From assembly GCA_003003925.1 (NCBI GenBank), contig PVWP01000009.1, positions 62,001 to 126,000 of the forward strand: a stretch of 64,000 nt of DNA, in the 5' to 3' direction. This DNA is from Aphanothece cf. minutissima CCALA 015. Lineage in GTDB: Bacteria; Cyanobacteriota; Cyanobacteriia; PCC-6307; Cyanobiaceae. Made by a program: the position numbers and the translations under genes. Positions 46,972-55,960 of this stretch are shown here, in pieces. Numbering within the stretch: the stretch's first letter is position 1; each line of letters begins with the position of its first letter. Under the pieces are notes generated by a model that searched no databases, was not told where the DNA came from, and was given only the letters and a program-made list of their open reading frames with translations.

Positions 46972-47463
46972 ATGGTGGACATTCAGCTTAGTCGCCTGGT
47001 GATGCGAGCTCTCATCGCATCAACACAGCTTTTGTGGCCTGGAGCAAACGCGTCCACAATCACGAACGAGATTCACAATCGCTGCATCAGCGCAAAGGAC
47101 TATAAGGGTTGCGTAGAGGCCCAAACGAGGTCGCAGTTGCAGAACTCCAGCCCAAGTCAAGCAGATGATGAAGGAAAAAACAACAAGCCTCAGCCCAATT
47201 CCTGCCCAGTTGGATTTGCATACTCAGGCAGTGGATACTGTACTGAGGTTTACTGCCATATGGGTGCATGGTTCATCCAAAAAGAGCTAGATGGCAAAGG
47301 CTGGTCCTGCCCAGCCGTGCTCTTTGGAAGCCAGAAACCCAAATGGGGGCGAATTACAATCCCGGCAGGATATGATCCGAACTGCCCTCAACCAACTGCC
47401 GACTGGATCGGGTGGAAAAACACATGCGCCCAGTCGGGAAGTTCAAAGGCACCAGAGAAATAG
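46972..47463 (+). CDS. Secreted cysteine-containing hypothetical protein
   Basis: 163 residues from ATG 46972 (MVDIQLSRLVMRALIASTQL, LWPGANASTITN), which acts as a signal-like segment. The mature part has NRCISAKDYKGCVEAQTRSQ, then a low-complexity stretch rich in Ser, Asn, Gln and Lys, then CPVGFAYSGSGYCTEVYCHM and NCPQPTADWIGWKNTCAQSG. About eight cysteines could form disulfides outside the cytoplasm. The NRC-x(6)-DYKGC pattern is familiar from small Synechococcus proteins, but no function is known. An upstream in-frame start at 46921 is possible. Confidence 0.7.
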   Translation: MVDIQLSRLVMRALIASTQLLWPGANASTITNEIHNRCISAKDYKGCVEAQTRSQLQNSSPSQADDEGKNNKPQPNSCPVGFAYSGSGYCTEVYCHMGAWFIQKELDGKGWSCPAVLFGSQKPKWGRITIPAGYDPNCPQPTADWIGWKNTCAQSGSSKAPEK

Positions 47464-47566
47464 CTTCCGATAGAAAGGAACTCCAAGGCAACACTCCAGG
47501 GCTAAGTCCACCAAGAAAGTATTGATAGAGCTGGATTTTGCGTTCACCAATCGCATACCCCATTGA

Positions 47567-47749
47567 TCACGACTCTCCGCATCTCCCTAACTCCTCCTTC
47601 AACGCCACCACAGCCGCAAACACAGGAGCCCACCGCTCCAGCACAGCCTCCCTCTCAGGGGTGTTTGGCTCAGTGGCTCGGCCCTCCTCCGACAGGGCGT
47701 CCAGTTGCTGCTGGAGTTCGGCTAAGCGGGTGGTGCGGTCGTCAGACAT
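47567..47749 (-). CDS. Small hypothetical helical protein (60 aa)
   Basis: MSDDRTTRLAELQQQLDALS is an amphipathic coiled-coil-like start, and the second half AVLERWAPVFAAVVALKEEL is another helix. No motif. It ends ELGRCGES. Convergent and divergent neighbours leave it alone on its strand. The simple two-helix pattern resembles small coiled-coil proteins or antitoxin-like peptides, but no toxin partner is seen. Confidence 0.55.
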   Translation of the reverse strand: MSDDRTTRLAELQQQLDALSEEGRATEPNTPEREAVLERWAPVFAAVVALKEELGRCGES

Positions 47750-47819
47750 CTAGCAGACGGGGAGATCGTGAAGGGGTTGGTTCAACCCAATAGCTAGGCA
47801 TCGGTTGCAGGCCAAGGGC

Positions 47820-48353
47820 ATGAGCATTAAGATTACCAGGAGATATCCACTGAAGATGAGAGCACTTGGAGTCCTGATTGGCGGCCTGTTTGCCTCGTCC
47901 ACTATCCTCACGGGAGCAGCTAAGGCTGAAGACGCTGCGCTTTTCCAGTGCATCAGCAAGTTCAAGGCTTTGGGTGTGTCGCCAGATGCTGCGCTCGCGG
48001 AATGCAAACAGCAGACGTTAGCAGAATGCGTGAAGCGATTGGTGGGTCAGAACTATGTCGCGACAGCAATTCGCAAAGGGCCAGAGGGGTATCTTATTGA
48101 CCTCGGCAACAACGACTCAAGATGGATGGAGGGCGGCCCCTGGAAGGCGAAGGGATGTGTACCAAATCAGAGTGGTCCCAAACGACGCCAACAGGCGATG
48201 ACCTCATGGGGATTTGATTCTGTGAACCAATGGTTTCGTCAAGGCTGGTGCCCCACTGAATCGCTTGAATTGAATCAGCCGTATGGCCTTGAAGATGCCA
48301 AGGTTCGTTGTGAGGTAGGAGATCCCAAGACTGGGCTGCCGAAACAGCAATAG
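47820..48353 (+). CDS. Secreted hypothetical protein (177 aa)
   Basis: A signal peptide is evident: MRALGVLIGGLFASSTILTG then AAKAEDAALFQCISK. The mature part has pairs of cysteines (FQCISKFKALGVSPDAALAE then CKQQTLAECV), a VATAIRKGPEGYLIDLGNND stretch and C-terminal WGFDSVNQWFRQGWCPTESL. The C-x(6-8)-LGVSPDAALAEC pattern resembles cyanobacterial secreted helix-hairpin repeats. ATG 47820 is used; MRALGVL (12 residues in) is also possible. It lies 55 nt before the convergent end of hsdR. Function unknown. Confidence 0.75.
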   Translation: MSIKITRRYPLKMRALGVLIGGLFASSTILTGAAKAEDAALFQCISKFKALGVSPDAALAECKQQTLAECVKRLVGQNYVATAIRKGPEGYLIDLGNNDSRWMEGGPWKAKGCVPNQSGPKRRQQAMTSWGFDSVNQWFRQGWCPTESLELNQPYGLEDAKVRCEVGDPKTGLPKQQ

Positions 48354-48408
48354 CGATCATGAGCACAATCCATGAGCCACATTCAACGTAGGATTACTTA
48401 TTGATGCC

Positions 48409-51400
48409 TCAAGCCGCCTCTACTGACCAGTCCTCCGAAAGCGTCTCAGCCTGCACCAAAACCAAATCCACAGCAGCAGCCTCCTGATCTGGCGGGTATT
48501 TGTACCTCTTGAGCAAAGCCTTGATCAGGTTCCTCAGTCGAGCACGGACGTTCTCCTTGTGCTGCCAGTCGATGGAGAGATTTCGACGTAGCTTCTCCGC
48601 AAGTTCACGGGCCATTGCTGACAGCACCTCATCTCCCATTAGGTCATGGGCTGACTGGTTGTTGGCCAATGCATCATAGAAAGACTTCTCCTCTGAAGAC
48701 AGCCCCAAGGTCTCAGCCTTCTCTGCATCCTCTCGGAACTGTTTGGCCATCGCGATGAGTTCAGCGATGACAGCAGCTGCCTCAATGGAGCGGTTGGTGT
48801 ACTTGGTCAGAGAGGCTTGGAGCATCTCACTGAACTTCCTAGACTGAACCACGTTCGTCTTGAACCGGGTCTGAACCTCCTCCTTCAGGAGACGTTGCAG
48901 CAGCTCAACGGCAAGGTTCTTCAAGGGCATCTTGGCAACCTCAGCAAGGAACTGGTCCGAGAGGATGCTGATGTCAGGCTTCTCTAGCCCTGCCACCTTG
49001 AAGACATCGGTGATCCCTCCACCAACCAGAGCGTCAGAGAGCAGCTGCTTCAGGGCAAAGTCAGTGTTCTTGGGTGCCCGACCATCACCACCATCATCAG
49101 CCCCCTTCAGCAGAGGGGCACGGATAGCCTGGAGAAAGGCAATCTCATCGGTGAAGACCATCGCCTCATCCAAGGTGCCGCACAGGGCAAAGGCCTTGGT
49201 GATGTTCAGAACCACATCACAGAACCTCTTGCGTCCGTCTGGTAGCTCGATGATGTGGTCAAGGCATACCGCCAACAGAGCCATAGCCTTGGTGGGCTCC
49301 CTGAATCCACTCCAGTCGATGGGATGAAGCATGTCCCTGGCGACTTGGAGCTTCTCTTGGAGAATCCGAAAAGCAACGTCAGTGTCGATGGTCGGTCGTC
49401 CTTTGCCCTTGGAAGACGTGTAGGTAGCCAGTGCCTCCTTGAGCTGAGGGGCAATGCCGATGTAGTCCACCACCAACCCACCAGGCTTGTCCTTGAAGAC
49501 CCTGTTGACTCGGGCGATGGCCTGAGCCAGGTTGGCCCCCTTCATCGGCTTGTCCACGTACATGGTCCCCAGACAGGGAGCATCAAACCCAGTCAGCCAC
49601 ATGTCCCTCACGATCACGATCTGAAGAGGGTCTGCTGGATCCTTGAATCGCTTCTCAAGAACCTTCTTCTGCTGCTTGCTGGTGTGGTGAGGTTGAAGGT
49701 GGGCCTGATCAGAGGCAGAGGCTGTCATCACCACCTTGATGGCACCCTTGGTGATGTCGCTGTCATGCCACTCAGGACGGATAGCAACGATGGCCACATA
49801 CAGCCGAGCACAGATGTCACGGCTCATGGCCACGATCATGGCTTTGCCCACTTGGGTCCGTTGCCGCTGCTCGAAGTGGGCAACCAGATCCTCAGCCACC
49901 TGCTCGATCCGAGGCTGAGCACCTACCAGGGCCTCTAACGCTGCCCAGCGGCTCTTGGCTCGCTCAGCTGCTGGGATGTCGTCCTCATCGGCAAACAGGT
50001 CGTCTACCTGCTGATCCACCTCAGGCAGCAGCGGCTCCTTGAGATCCAGCTTGGCCAGACGGGACTCGTAGTAGATCGGGACGGTGGCCCCGTCCTCCAC
50101 TGCCTGCTGGATGTCGTAGATGGAGACGTAGTTCCCGAACACCGCTTGGGTATCCCGGTCGTCCTGGGAGATGGGGGTTCCAGTGAAGGCAAGGAACGTG
50201 GCTTGGGGCAGGGCATCCCGAAGGGCCTTGGCAAGGCCGTACTTGATCTCCCCTGTCTTGGTGTCCATCCGCCCCTTGAAGCCGTACTGGGTGCGGTGGG
50301 CCTCGTCACAGATCACCACGATGTTGTGACGGCTGCTCAGGCTGGGAAACCTCTCCTCCCCAGGCTCAGGAGCGAACTTCTGGATGGTGGTGAAGATGAT
50401 CCCCCCACTGGGGCGGTTGCTCAGCAGCTCCCGAAGCTCCTGACGGCTATCGGCTTGCTTGGGGCTCTCGCCAAGGAGGTCACCAGAACCAGCGAAAACC
50501 CCAAACAGCTGTCCATCGAGGTCCTGACGGTCTGTAACCACCACCAGGGTGGGGTTCTCCAAGCGAGGGTCAGTGAGGAGCTTCCCAGCCAGGCAAGCCA
50601 TCTCGATGCTCTTGCCAGCCCCTTGGGTGTGCCAGACCACCCCACCCCGCTTGTCGCCATCAGGCCTGCTGGCCTTGACAACCTGCTCAGCTGCTGCCCG
50701 AACAGCATGGAACTGGTGGTAGGCAGCGATCTTCTTGATGATCGAGCCGTCCTCCTCGAACAGGCAGAAGGAGCGGAGGAAGTCCAGTAGGTGGTCCAGC
50801 TGGAACAGCCCCTTGACCATGGTCTCCAGATCCCTGTGAGCCCCCAGTGGATCCAGGTCGTTCTCACCTGTGATGGTGCGCCAGCGGAAGAACCGCTCTT
50901 GGTCAGCACTGAGGGAACCCACACGGGCCTGGATGCCATCACTGATCACCAGAAGGACGTTGGGGGTGAACAGGTCAGGGATGTCGGTCTTGTAGGTCTG
51001 AAGCTGGTTGAACGCTGCCCAGATGTCAGCCTTCTCATCGGCTGGGTTCTTCAGCTCGATCACCGCCAACGGAAGTCCGTTCACATAGACCACCACATCA
51101 GGTCTGCGGTTGTGCTTTGGACCCTGCACAGCGAGCTGGTTCACCACCAACCAGTCGTTGGAAGCAGGCTGGTCGAAAGCGATGACCCTCAGGCGGATCC
51201 CTACCTGCTGGTTCCCATCCATGTAGGTGATGGGCAAGCCTTGGGTGAGCCAGCGATGTAACTGACGGTTGGAGGCCATCAGTCCTGGCACATTGGGGTT
51301 GGCCAGCTGGAGCACAGCTGACTCGATGGTGCTTACTGGGACCTCTGGGTTCAGCCGGTGGAGGGCTGAGCGGAGGCGACCTTGCAGGATGACTTGGCGG

Positions 51401-51525
51401 AAGTCGGAGCGTTCAGGTGAGGTGCCATCACTATCGAGCTGGGGACCAAAGACGTGGGTGTAGCCAAGTTCCTTGAACCACTCAAGGCAGTGTTGCTCTA
51501 GCTGGTCCTCTGTGATGAGTGCCAT
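48409..51525 (-). CDS. hsdR: Type I restriction enzyme, endonuclease subunit R
   Basis: 1038 residues. The N-terminal nuclease region has RPDVVVYVNGLPLAVIELKN (D...E-x-K). The motor has VVWHTQGAGKSIEMACLAGK (Walker A), VVICDEAHRTQYGF (DEAH), TFLAFTGTPI, IVIVRDMWLTGFDAPCLGTM and AIARVNRVFKDKPGGLVVDY (motifs V and VI). It translocates DNA and cleaves unmodified foreign DNA, together with HsdM and HsdS. ATG 51525 shares one nucleotide with the hsdS stop. The gene looks intact; the C-terminal helical domain links to the complex. Confidence 0.96.
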   Translation of the reverse strand: MALITEDQLEQHCLEWFKELGYTHVFGPQLDSDGTSPERSDFRQVILQGRLRSALHRLNPEVPVSTIESAVLQLANPNVPGLMASNRQLHRWLTQGLPITYMDGNQQVGIRLRVIAFDQPASNDWLVVNQLAVQGPKHNRRPDVVVYVNGLPLAVIELKNPADEKADIWAAFNQLQTYKTDIPDLFTPNVLLVISDGIQARVGSLSADQERFFRWRTITGENDLDPLGAHRDLETMVKGLFQLDHLLDFLRSFCLFEEDGSIIKKIAAYHQFHAVRAAAEQVVKASRPDGDKRGGVVWHTQGAGKSIEMACLAGKLLTDPRLENPTLVVVTDRQDLDGQLFGVFAGSGDLLGESPKQADSRQELRELLSNRPSGGIIFTTIQKFAPEPGEERFPSLSSRHNIVVICDEAHRTQYGFKGRMDTKTGEIKYGLAKALRDALPQATFLAFTGTPISQDDRDTQAVFGNYVSIYDIQQAVEDGATVPIYYESRLAKLDLKEPLLPEVDQQVDDLFADEDDIPAAERAKSRWAALEALVGAQPRIEQVAEDLVAHFEQRQRTQVGKAMIVAMSRDICARLYVAIVAIRPEWHDSDITKGAIKVVMTASASDQAHLQPHHTSKQQKKVLEKRFKDPADPLQIVIVRDMWLTGFDAPCLGTMYVDKPMKGANLAQAIARVNRVFKDKPGGLVVDYIGIAPQLKEALATYTSSKGKGRPTIDTDVAFRILQEKLQVARDMLHPIDWSGFREPTKAMALLAVCLDHIIELPDGRKRFCDVVLNITKAFALCGTLDEAMVFTDEIAFLQAIRAPLLKGADDGGDGRAPKNTDFALKQLLSDALVGGGITDVFKVAGLEKPDISILSDQFLAEVAKMPLKNLAVELLQRLLKEEVQTRFKTNVVQSRKFSEMLQASLTKYTNRSIEAAAVIAELIAMAKQFREDAEKAETLGLSSEEKSFYDALANNQSAHDLMGDEVLSAMARELAEKLRRNLSIDWQHKENVRARLRNLIKALLKRYKYPPDQEAAAVDLVLVQAETLSEDWSVEAA

Positions 51526-52820
51526 CAGAGGCCAACCTCTTCGAGCATCCGTTCAGCATCGGAAATGCGGAGTTCTCCTGAGATGAGCTTGGGGAGGAGT
51601 GTGTCTCGGATCTTTGAAAGGATTACTGATTGATCAGAGTTCGCACTAATCCTACGCATAAAATCAGTCGCCAGCAATCCAAACTGCACGAGAATCTCTT
51701 CGGGTGGCAATGGCAAAGTGAATCCACCAACGGCATCCGAAGGAACTCTTTGCCTCCCACTTGAACCAACCATATTCTGAATGGCGTTATTTCTAAATGC
51801 CTCAGACCTTGCCAGGTAGTAGGCGAAGGGATTGACCTCTTCTCGTCTGCCGCACATCACAATGAACTCGGTTGAACCCCAACCTGTTTCTCCATCCTTG
51901 AGGAAGTCAACAAATGCCGTCTTGCCATTCTCCAGGCACGGCGTTATTCGAGCAAGAAGAGTGTCTCCATTTCTGAACTTACTTCCAGACGAGAACTCAC
52001 GAGCAATAACGTCTACAGAACTGTGACCACTGGTAGGCACTCCCTTCATCTCTAAGTATGGAGAAATAGAACCTTTTCTCAGTTGGCGCTGCGGATCTAT
52101 TTCAAGAATCTCTTCTAGGCGACCTATCTCCCACCCACTCGGAACCTCCCCCAACTCCGAATCCTCGAACGAATCAGGGAACAGATCACTGATCTCATCA
52201 GGCAGTCCAGTAGGGCGACCTTCTGCCTTCGCTCTCACAGGATCGAAATCCACAAACCACGACTTGAAAAGGGCCTTGGCCATCGCCTCTAAGGTTTCAT
52301 TGGTTTTGCAATTGAGTTCGATCTTGTCGTCAAGGGTGCCGAGGGTGTGGGCGATGACTCTCTGATCCTGAAAAGGTGGGAAGGCGAGATCGATCTTCCG
52401 TAAAACACTCTGCTTTATGCCTACAACTGTGGTTCCCGTTGCCCTTGCCACTAAATCTCCCTGAAATGGCCTGGAGAGCAGCAGGTATTTGAGAAAGGTG
52501 TTATCCACAAGACCTTTCTTGCCCCTCAGAGTAATCACCCTCTGAGCCAATGCGACTTTGCCCTTTGGCAGTTGAGCGACTTCGCCAAGAGGTGCTTCCG
52601 TGGTAATTACAACATCTCCTGCTTCGGGTATGCCACGCCTCATCCACTCGTCATACGCATCAGCGGCAATAAACTCACTAGGGGTCTCTATCCTCCCGCC
52701 CTTGATGACCTTTGCCGTAATAAGGGGGATTCCAGCGGTCGTTTTTTCTGGCGTTCTTCCTCGATAGTCAATAATCGACTCCATCCACTCTTCAAGTGGA
52801 GCACATTGAGATTCACACAT
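51525..52820 (-). CDS. hsdS: Type I restriction enzyme, specificity subunit S
   Basis: 431 residues. Two target-recognition domains with conserved helical spacers: the first (about 10-150) ends near [20 protein letters not shown] then [20 protein letters not shown], and the second (about 215-390) starts at [20 protein letters not shown] and ends [16 protein letters not shown], then [20 protein letters not shown]. It determines the bipartite recognition sequence; the target cannot be read from sequence. I chose ATG 52820 ([12 protein letters not shown]), which overlaps the hsdM stop by 8 nt. Parts of the TRDs are A/T-richer than hsdM and hsdR, a typical sign of TRD exchange. Confidence 0.95.
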   Translation of the reverse strand: MCESQCAPLEEWMESIIDYRGRTPEKTTAGIPLITAKVIKGGRIETPSEFIAADAYDEWMRRGIPEAGDVVITTEAPLGEVAQLPKGKVALAQRVITLRGKKGLVDNTFLKYLLLSRPFQGDLVARATGTTVVGIKQSVLRKIDLAFPPFQDQRVIAHTLGTLDDKIELNCKTNETLEAMAKALFKSWFVDFDPVRAKAEGRPTGLPDEISDLFPDSFEDSELGEVPSGWEIGRLEEILEIDPQRQLRKGSISPYLEMKGVPTSGHSSVDVIAREFSSGSKFRNGDTLLARITPCLENGKTAFVDFLKDGETGWGSTEFIVMCGRREEVNPFAYYLARSEAFRNNAIQNMVGSSGRQRVPSDAVGGFTLPLPPEEILVQFGLLATDFMRRISANSDQSVILSKIRDTLLPKLISGELRISDAERMLEEVGL

Positions 52821-54711
52821 ACCCCAACCTCCGCAGATTCTCTCCAATCACCTGATCCAACCTTGCCCCCTCTTCCTGCTGCTGCTTGAGCAGAGCAGTC
52901 AGTCGCTTCATCTTCTCATCAAACGGCTCACCATCATCCTCCACATCAGCAGCACCCACATACCGTCCAGGGGTGAGCACAAACCCATTCCTCTCGATCT
53001 CGTCCAGCTTGGCGCTGTAGCTAAAGCCCGCCACATCCTCATAAGCCTCAGAGACCTCGCCATCACCACGCCAAGCGTGGACAGTATCAGCGATCCTCCC
53101 AATATCCTCATCCGTCAGGACCCGCTCAACACGAGTCACCATGGTCCCCAGCTGACGAGCATCAATGAACAAGGTCTCTCCCCTACGATCACGTCCACGC
53201 TGAGTCTTGTCGTTGGTCAAGAACCAGAGGCAAACAGGAATCGCTGTATTCAAGAACAACTGTCCTGGCAAAGCCACCATCACCTCAACCACGTCCCCCC
53301 GCACCATCGCCTCTCGGATCTGCCCCTCACCACTCTGGTTGGAACTCATCGAACCATTCGCCAACACCACCCCGGCTTGGCCACCGGGGCGTAGCTTCCA
53401 AAGCATGTGCTGAAGCCAGGCGTAGTTGGCGTTGCCTACAGGGGGACGGCCATACACCCAGCGAGGATCGCTTTCGTACTTCTCACCGCCCCAGTCCGAG
53501 ATGTTGAAGGGAGGATTGGCAAGGATGTAGTCGAACTTCTGATCGGGGAACTGATCTCTGGCAAAGGTGTCAGCGGGCTCCTGTCCCAAGTCAGCAGCAA
53601 ACCCCCGAATCGCCAGGTTCATCGCTGCCAGGCGCCAGGTGGTTGGGTTGCTCTCCTGGCCGTAGATCGAGGCATCGTCTCTCTTGCCCCCATGCGCCTT
53701 GATGAACTTCTCGCTCTGGACGAACATCCCACCAGAGCCACAGCAGGGGTCGTAGATCCGACCCTTGTGAGGTGCAAGGACTGCGACCAGGGTCTTGACT
53801 ACATGAGCAGGGGTATAGAACTGTCCTCCCTTCTTCCCTTCAGCGCTGGCGAACTGGCCAAGGAAGTATTCGTAGACCTCACCCAGGACATCGCCTGAAC
53901 GCTTGTCTTCAGCAAACCCGATGGTGGAGATGAGATCCACCAACTCACCCATTCGCCCTGGTTCGAGCTGAGCAGCACCGAACCGCTTGTCCAGCTTCCC
54001 TCGAAGCGTTGGGTTCTCGTTCTCGATGGCAACCAGAGCCTTGTCGATCAGCTGACCAATGTCAGGTCGTTTGGCTTGTGCCCTGAGGGCCTCCCAGCGG
54101 GCCTCCTGAGGCACCCAAAAGACGTTCTCCTGGGTGTAGTAGTCCCGATCCTCCAAGGCCTCCTGGTGGTCCTCTGAGGCGTCTCCTAGGAAGTAGTCCG
54201 ACTCTGGATCAGACACCAGGGCCAAGACCTTCTGTTGCTGGCTGACGAAGGTATCCGAGATGTACTTCAGGAAAATCAGCCCCAGAACCAGATGCTTGTA
54301 CTCGGCGGCATCCATCTGGGCACGGAGCTTGTCCGCTGAAGCCCACAGCACTGCCTTGAAGTCCTTGGCAGGAGCTTCCTTCTTCGCTCGACCACGCTTG
54401 GCACCATTGCTAGATGGAACTGCAGTTGGAGCAACCTCTGATCCGACGCCAGCTGCTTCCGTCCGAAGTCCAATCGCCCCACCCCTACCACGACCACTAC
54501 GGACCTTACCCATGCCCAGGAGCCTCTCCTTGGCCTCTAAATAAGCCCCATCGTCTATCTCCCTACCAATCCACGCAGAGAGGCGTTTCCGGGCCTCCTG
54601 GTTGCCGATGGTGGAGCCATCGCTGGGGAGGATCTCCATGAGGGCGTTGCCCAGCTCCTCTTCGATCTCCACCTCATCCGTGAAGGTGGCTTCTGACTGG
54701 TCGCTGGACAA
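52813..54711 (-). CDS. hsdM: Type I restriction enzyme, N6-adenine methyltransferase subunit M
   Basis: 632 residues. Classic N-terminal region ([29 protein letters not shown]), then [27 protein letters not shown] (SAM site) and [15 protein letters not shown] (NPPF catalytic). Before the canonical start there is an extension of about 125 residues with [20 protein letters not shown] and a basic Ala-rich linker ([15 protein letters not shown]), resembling a small winged-helix domain, which is unusual for HsdM. The start is TTG 54711, and a later start is possible. Gene order is hsdM, hsdS, hsdR with overlapping ends. The promoter must lie in or next to the repeat array. Confidence 0.95.
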   Translation of the reverse strand: MSSDQSEATFTDEVEIEEELGNALMEILPSDGSTIGNQEARKRLSAWIGREIDDGAYLEAKERLLGMGKVRSGRGRGGAIGLRTEAAGVGSEVAPTAVPSSNGAKRGRAKKEAPAKDFKAVLWASADKLRAQMDAAEYKHLVLGLIFLKYISDTFVSQQQKVLALVSDPESDYFLGDASEDHQEALEDRDYYTQENVFWVPQEARWEALRAQAKRPDIGQLIDKALVAIENENPTLRGKLDKRFGAAQLEPGRMGELVDLISTIGFAEDKRSGDVLGEVYEYFLGQFASAEGKKGGQFYTPAHVVKTLVAVLAPHKGRIYDPCCGSGGMFVQSEKFIKAHGGKRDDASIYGQESNPTTWRLAAMNLAIRGFAADLGQEPADTFARDQFPDQKFDYILANPPFNISDWGGEKYESDPRWVYGRPPVGNANYAWLQHMLWKLRPGGQAGVVLANGSMSSNQSGEGQIREAMVRGDVVEVMVALPGQLFLNTAIPVCLWFLTNDKTQRGRDRRGETLFIDARQLGTMVTRVERVLTDEDIGRIADTVHAWRGDGEVSEAYEDVAGFSYSAKLDEIERNGFVLTPGRYVGAADVEDDGEPFDEKMKRLTALLKQQQEEGARLDQVIGENLRRLGYV

Positions 54712-55783
54712 GGGGGTGGCTGGGACGGTCAGGTAAGCCTATGTGGGGAAGGCTCGGGATGCCAGTGCTGGCCTAGGTTTCCCTGAATGACGGCCTTAAA
54801 GGGAGAGGGCAGAACCCATCACTGCTCCCCTAGGTCAGGCTGGCTGGGGCTGCAGAATCATCACGACTAAGAGTCCTTCCAGTGGGACGGGTTTCCCCGA
54901 GTTCCACGTTAAAGGGAATCACTGGAAAGCAATCGCTGAGATCCCTTCTACTGGAACGGATTCAGTTGAGTACATCCATAAAGGGAATCATAGGAACTCC
55001 CGCGCTGAGAGCCGTTGCGGTGGAGAGGGGTTCCGTTGATAACAGGTTTATAGGGAATCACAGGAGAGTCCTAGCTGAGAGCCCCAGTGACCCTTGCGTT
55101 GCAAGGGATGTCCCTGAGGTCCTCTGGATCAGTGATTTATAGGGACTCCCGCATCAGAGACCGTCCAAATCGAGGCGGGGGCTGGAGTCTTCCCGAGGTT
55201 CCCGTTATAGGGACTTGAAGTACAAACCCATCCATCGCTGCCTCGCCGATGAGCCCCTTTGATCCCTTCCAAGGCAAGGAGCTTCCCCGACCCCACTCAA
55301 AGGGGGGATCAATCCTCTCGATCATCCCCGTGCCTCAGTTCTGATCCCTTCAGATCGACTGTGCTGCAGCGGATCCGCCGAACAGTTCCATACAGGGAGA
55401 AACCCCAGCCCCGCCAACCCACAATTCATCTGGTATTGGGTGATACAAGTTCCGTGGGATACACAAAATCACCGGGTCTGAGATCCACTGCGCTGGAATG
55501 GATCTCCAGATAACACCCATAAGGGAAAGAGCCGGTTCAATCCAGTGAGCTAATCCGGCCTGTAAGAACCACAGCTCAAGCTCAGTGACCCTTGAGATCC
55601 ACTGCGATGCAAGGGATTTCCCGAGTACCCATTTAAAGGGACAGCACTCACCCCCCACTACCGCCCACCGAGAGGATCAACACCAGGCTCGATACCTGGG
55701 GTAGGGCATTCGCCAGGCGCTGGCCGTTCTCGACAGATCGTCGAAGGAACGAACAATCACGCACACACTTTCTCAGATCAACA
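54712..55783. other. Gene-free region between hsdM and the helicase operon
   Basis: About 1070 nt without a plausible gene on either strand, almost all occupied by the repeat array described separately. Short open frames in it (for example 54882-55142 plus) follow the repeat period of 69-70 nt and lose the frame when the spacing changes to 89 nt, so they are by-products of the repeats. Promoters for hsdM (leftward) and the 55784 operon (rightward) are expected here, but none is clear. Confidence 0.7.
54761..55650. repeat. Array of about ten diverged tandem units with paired hairpins
   Basis: The anchor AGGGA (once AGGGG), preceded by an A/T-rich tetramer such as TTAA, ATAA or TTAT, occurs at 54800, 54913, 54982, 55052, 55141, 55209, 55301, 55394, 55522 and 55637 (spacing 68-128 nt). 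Most units begin GCTGAGA or similar. A first stem varies in sequence but keeps pairing: GTCC/GGAC, GATCC/GGATT, CCCTTGC/GCAAGGG, GATCC/GGATC, GATCCA/TGGATC, CCCTTG/CAAGGG. A second stem also varies in step with the anchor: TTCCC/GGGAA, GATTC/GAATC, GTCCC/GGGAC. The two stems can overlap in one unit. Copies are too diverged for CRISPR. Function unknown: origin iterons, protein binding sites or structured RNAs are possible. Confidence 0.8.
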
Positions 55784-55960
55784 ATGCAGACCAACCATTC
55801 CAAGCGTCTCCAACCAGCCGAAGACTTGGTAGGAGCCCTTCAACAGATCAACTCGACCTTACGGAAGATCGCCTATCGGCTGGACGATGCCACTGAGCTT
55901 CTCAAGCAGGGCAGGGAAGGTATCTCCGTCAGGAGTGCCGGAGGACAGGTCAAGAAGTGA
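55784..55960 (+). CDS. Small helical protein (58 aa) coupled to the helicase gene
   Basis: It reads MQTNHSKRLQPAEDLVGALQ and continues as one long amphipathic helix (QINSTLRKIAYRLDDATELL) with a basic end (SVRSAGGQVKK). Its stop overlaps the helicase start in GTGA, so translation is probably coupled. The short coiled-coil type and position next to a helicase suggest an accessory factor, for example a helicase loader or replication partner, by analogy only. The DNA upstream holds the repeat array. Confidence 0.6.
   Translation: MQTNHSKRLQPAEDLVGALQQINSTLRKIAYRLDDATELLKQGREGISVRSAGGQVKK

Noticed and set aside
54882..55142. Protein with 23-residue repeats on the plus strand
   Set aside because: The repeats follow the DNA period (69-70 nt) and the frame breaks when the spacing becomes 89 nt, so it is a by-product of the array.
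54761..55650. CRISPR array
   Set aside because: Units are not identical, spacing varies from 68 to 128 nt, no cas gene is near and no constant direct repeat exists.
54761..55650. TPP (THI-box) riboswitch copies
   Set aside because: Words such as CTGAGA, CCCTT and AGGGAATCAC resemble the THI box, but the conserved CCTGAT and TAATGCC core is missing and ten tandem copies in front of hsdM/helicase make no metabolic sense.
54761..55650. Integron attC sites
   Set aside because: No GTTRRRY/RYYYAAC core pairs and no gene cassettes between the units.
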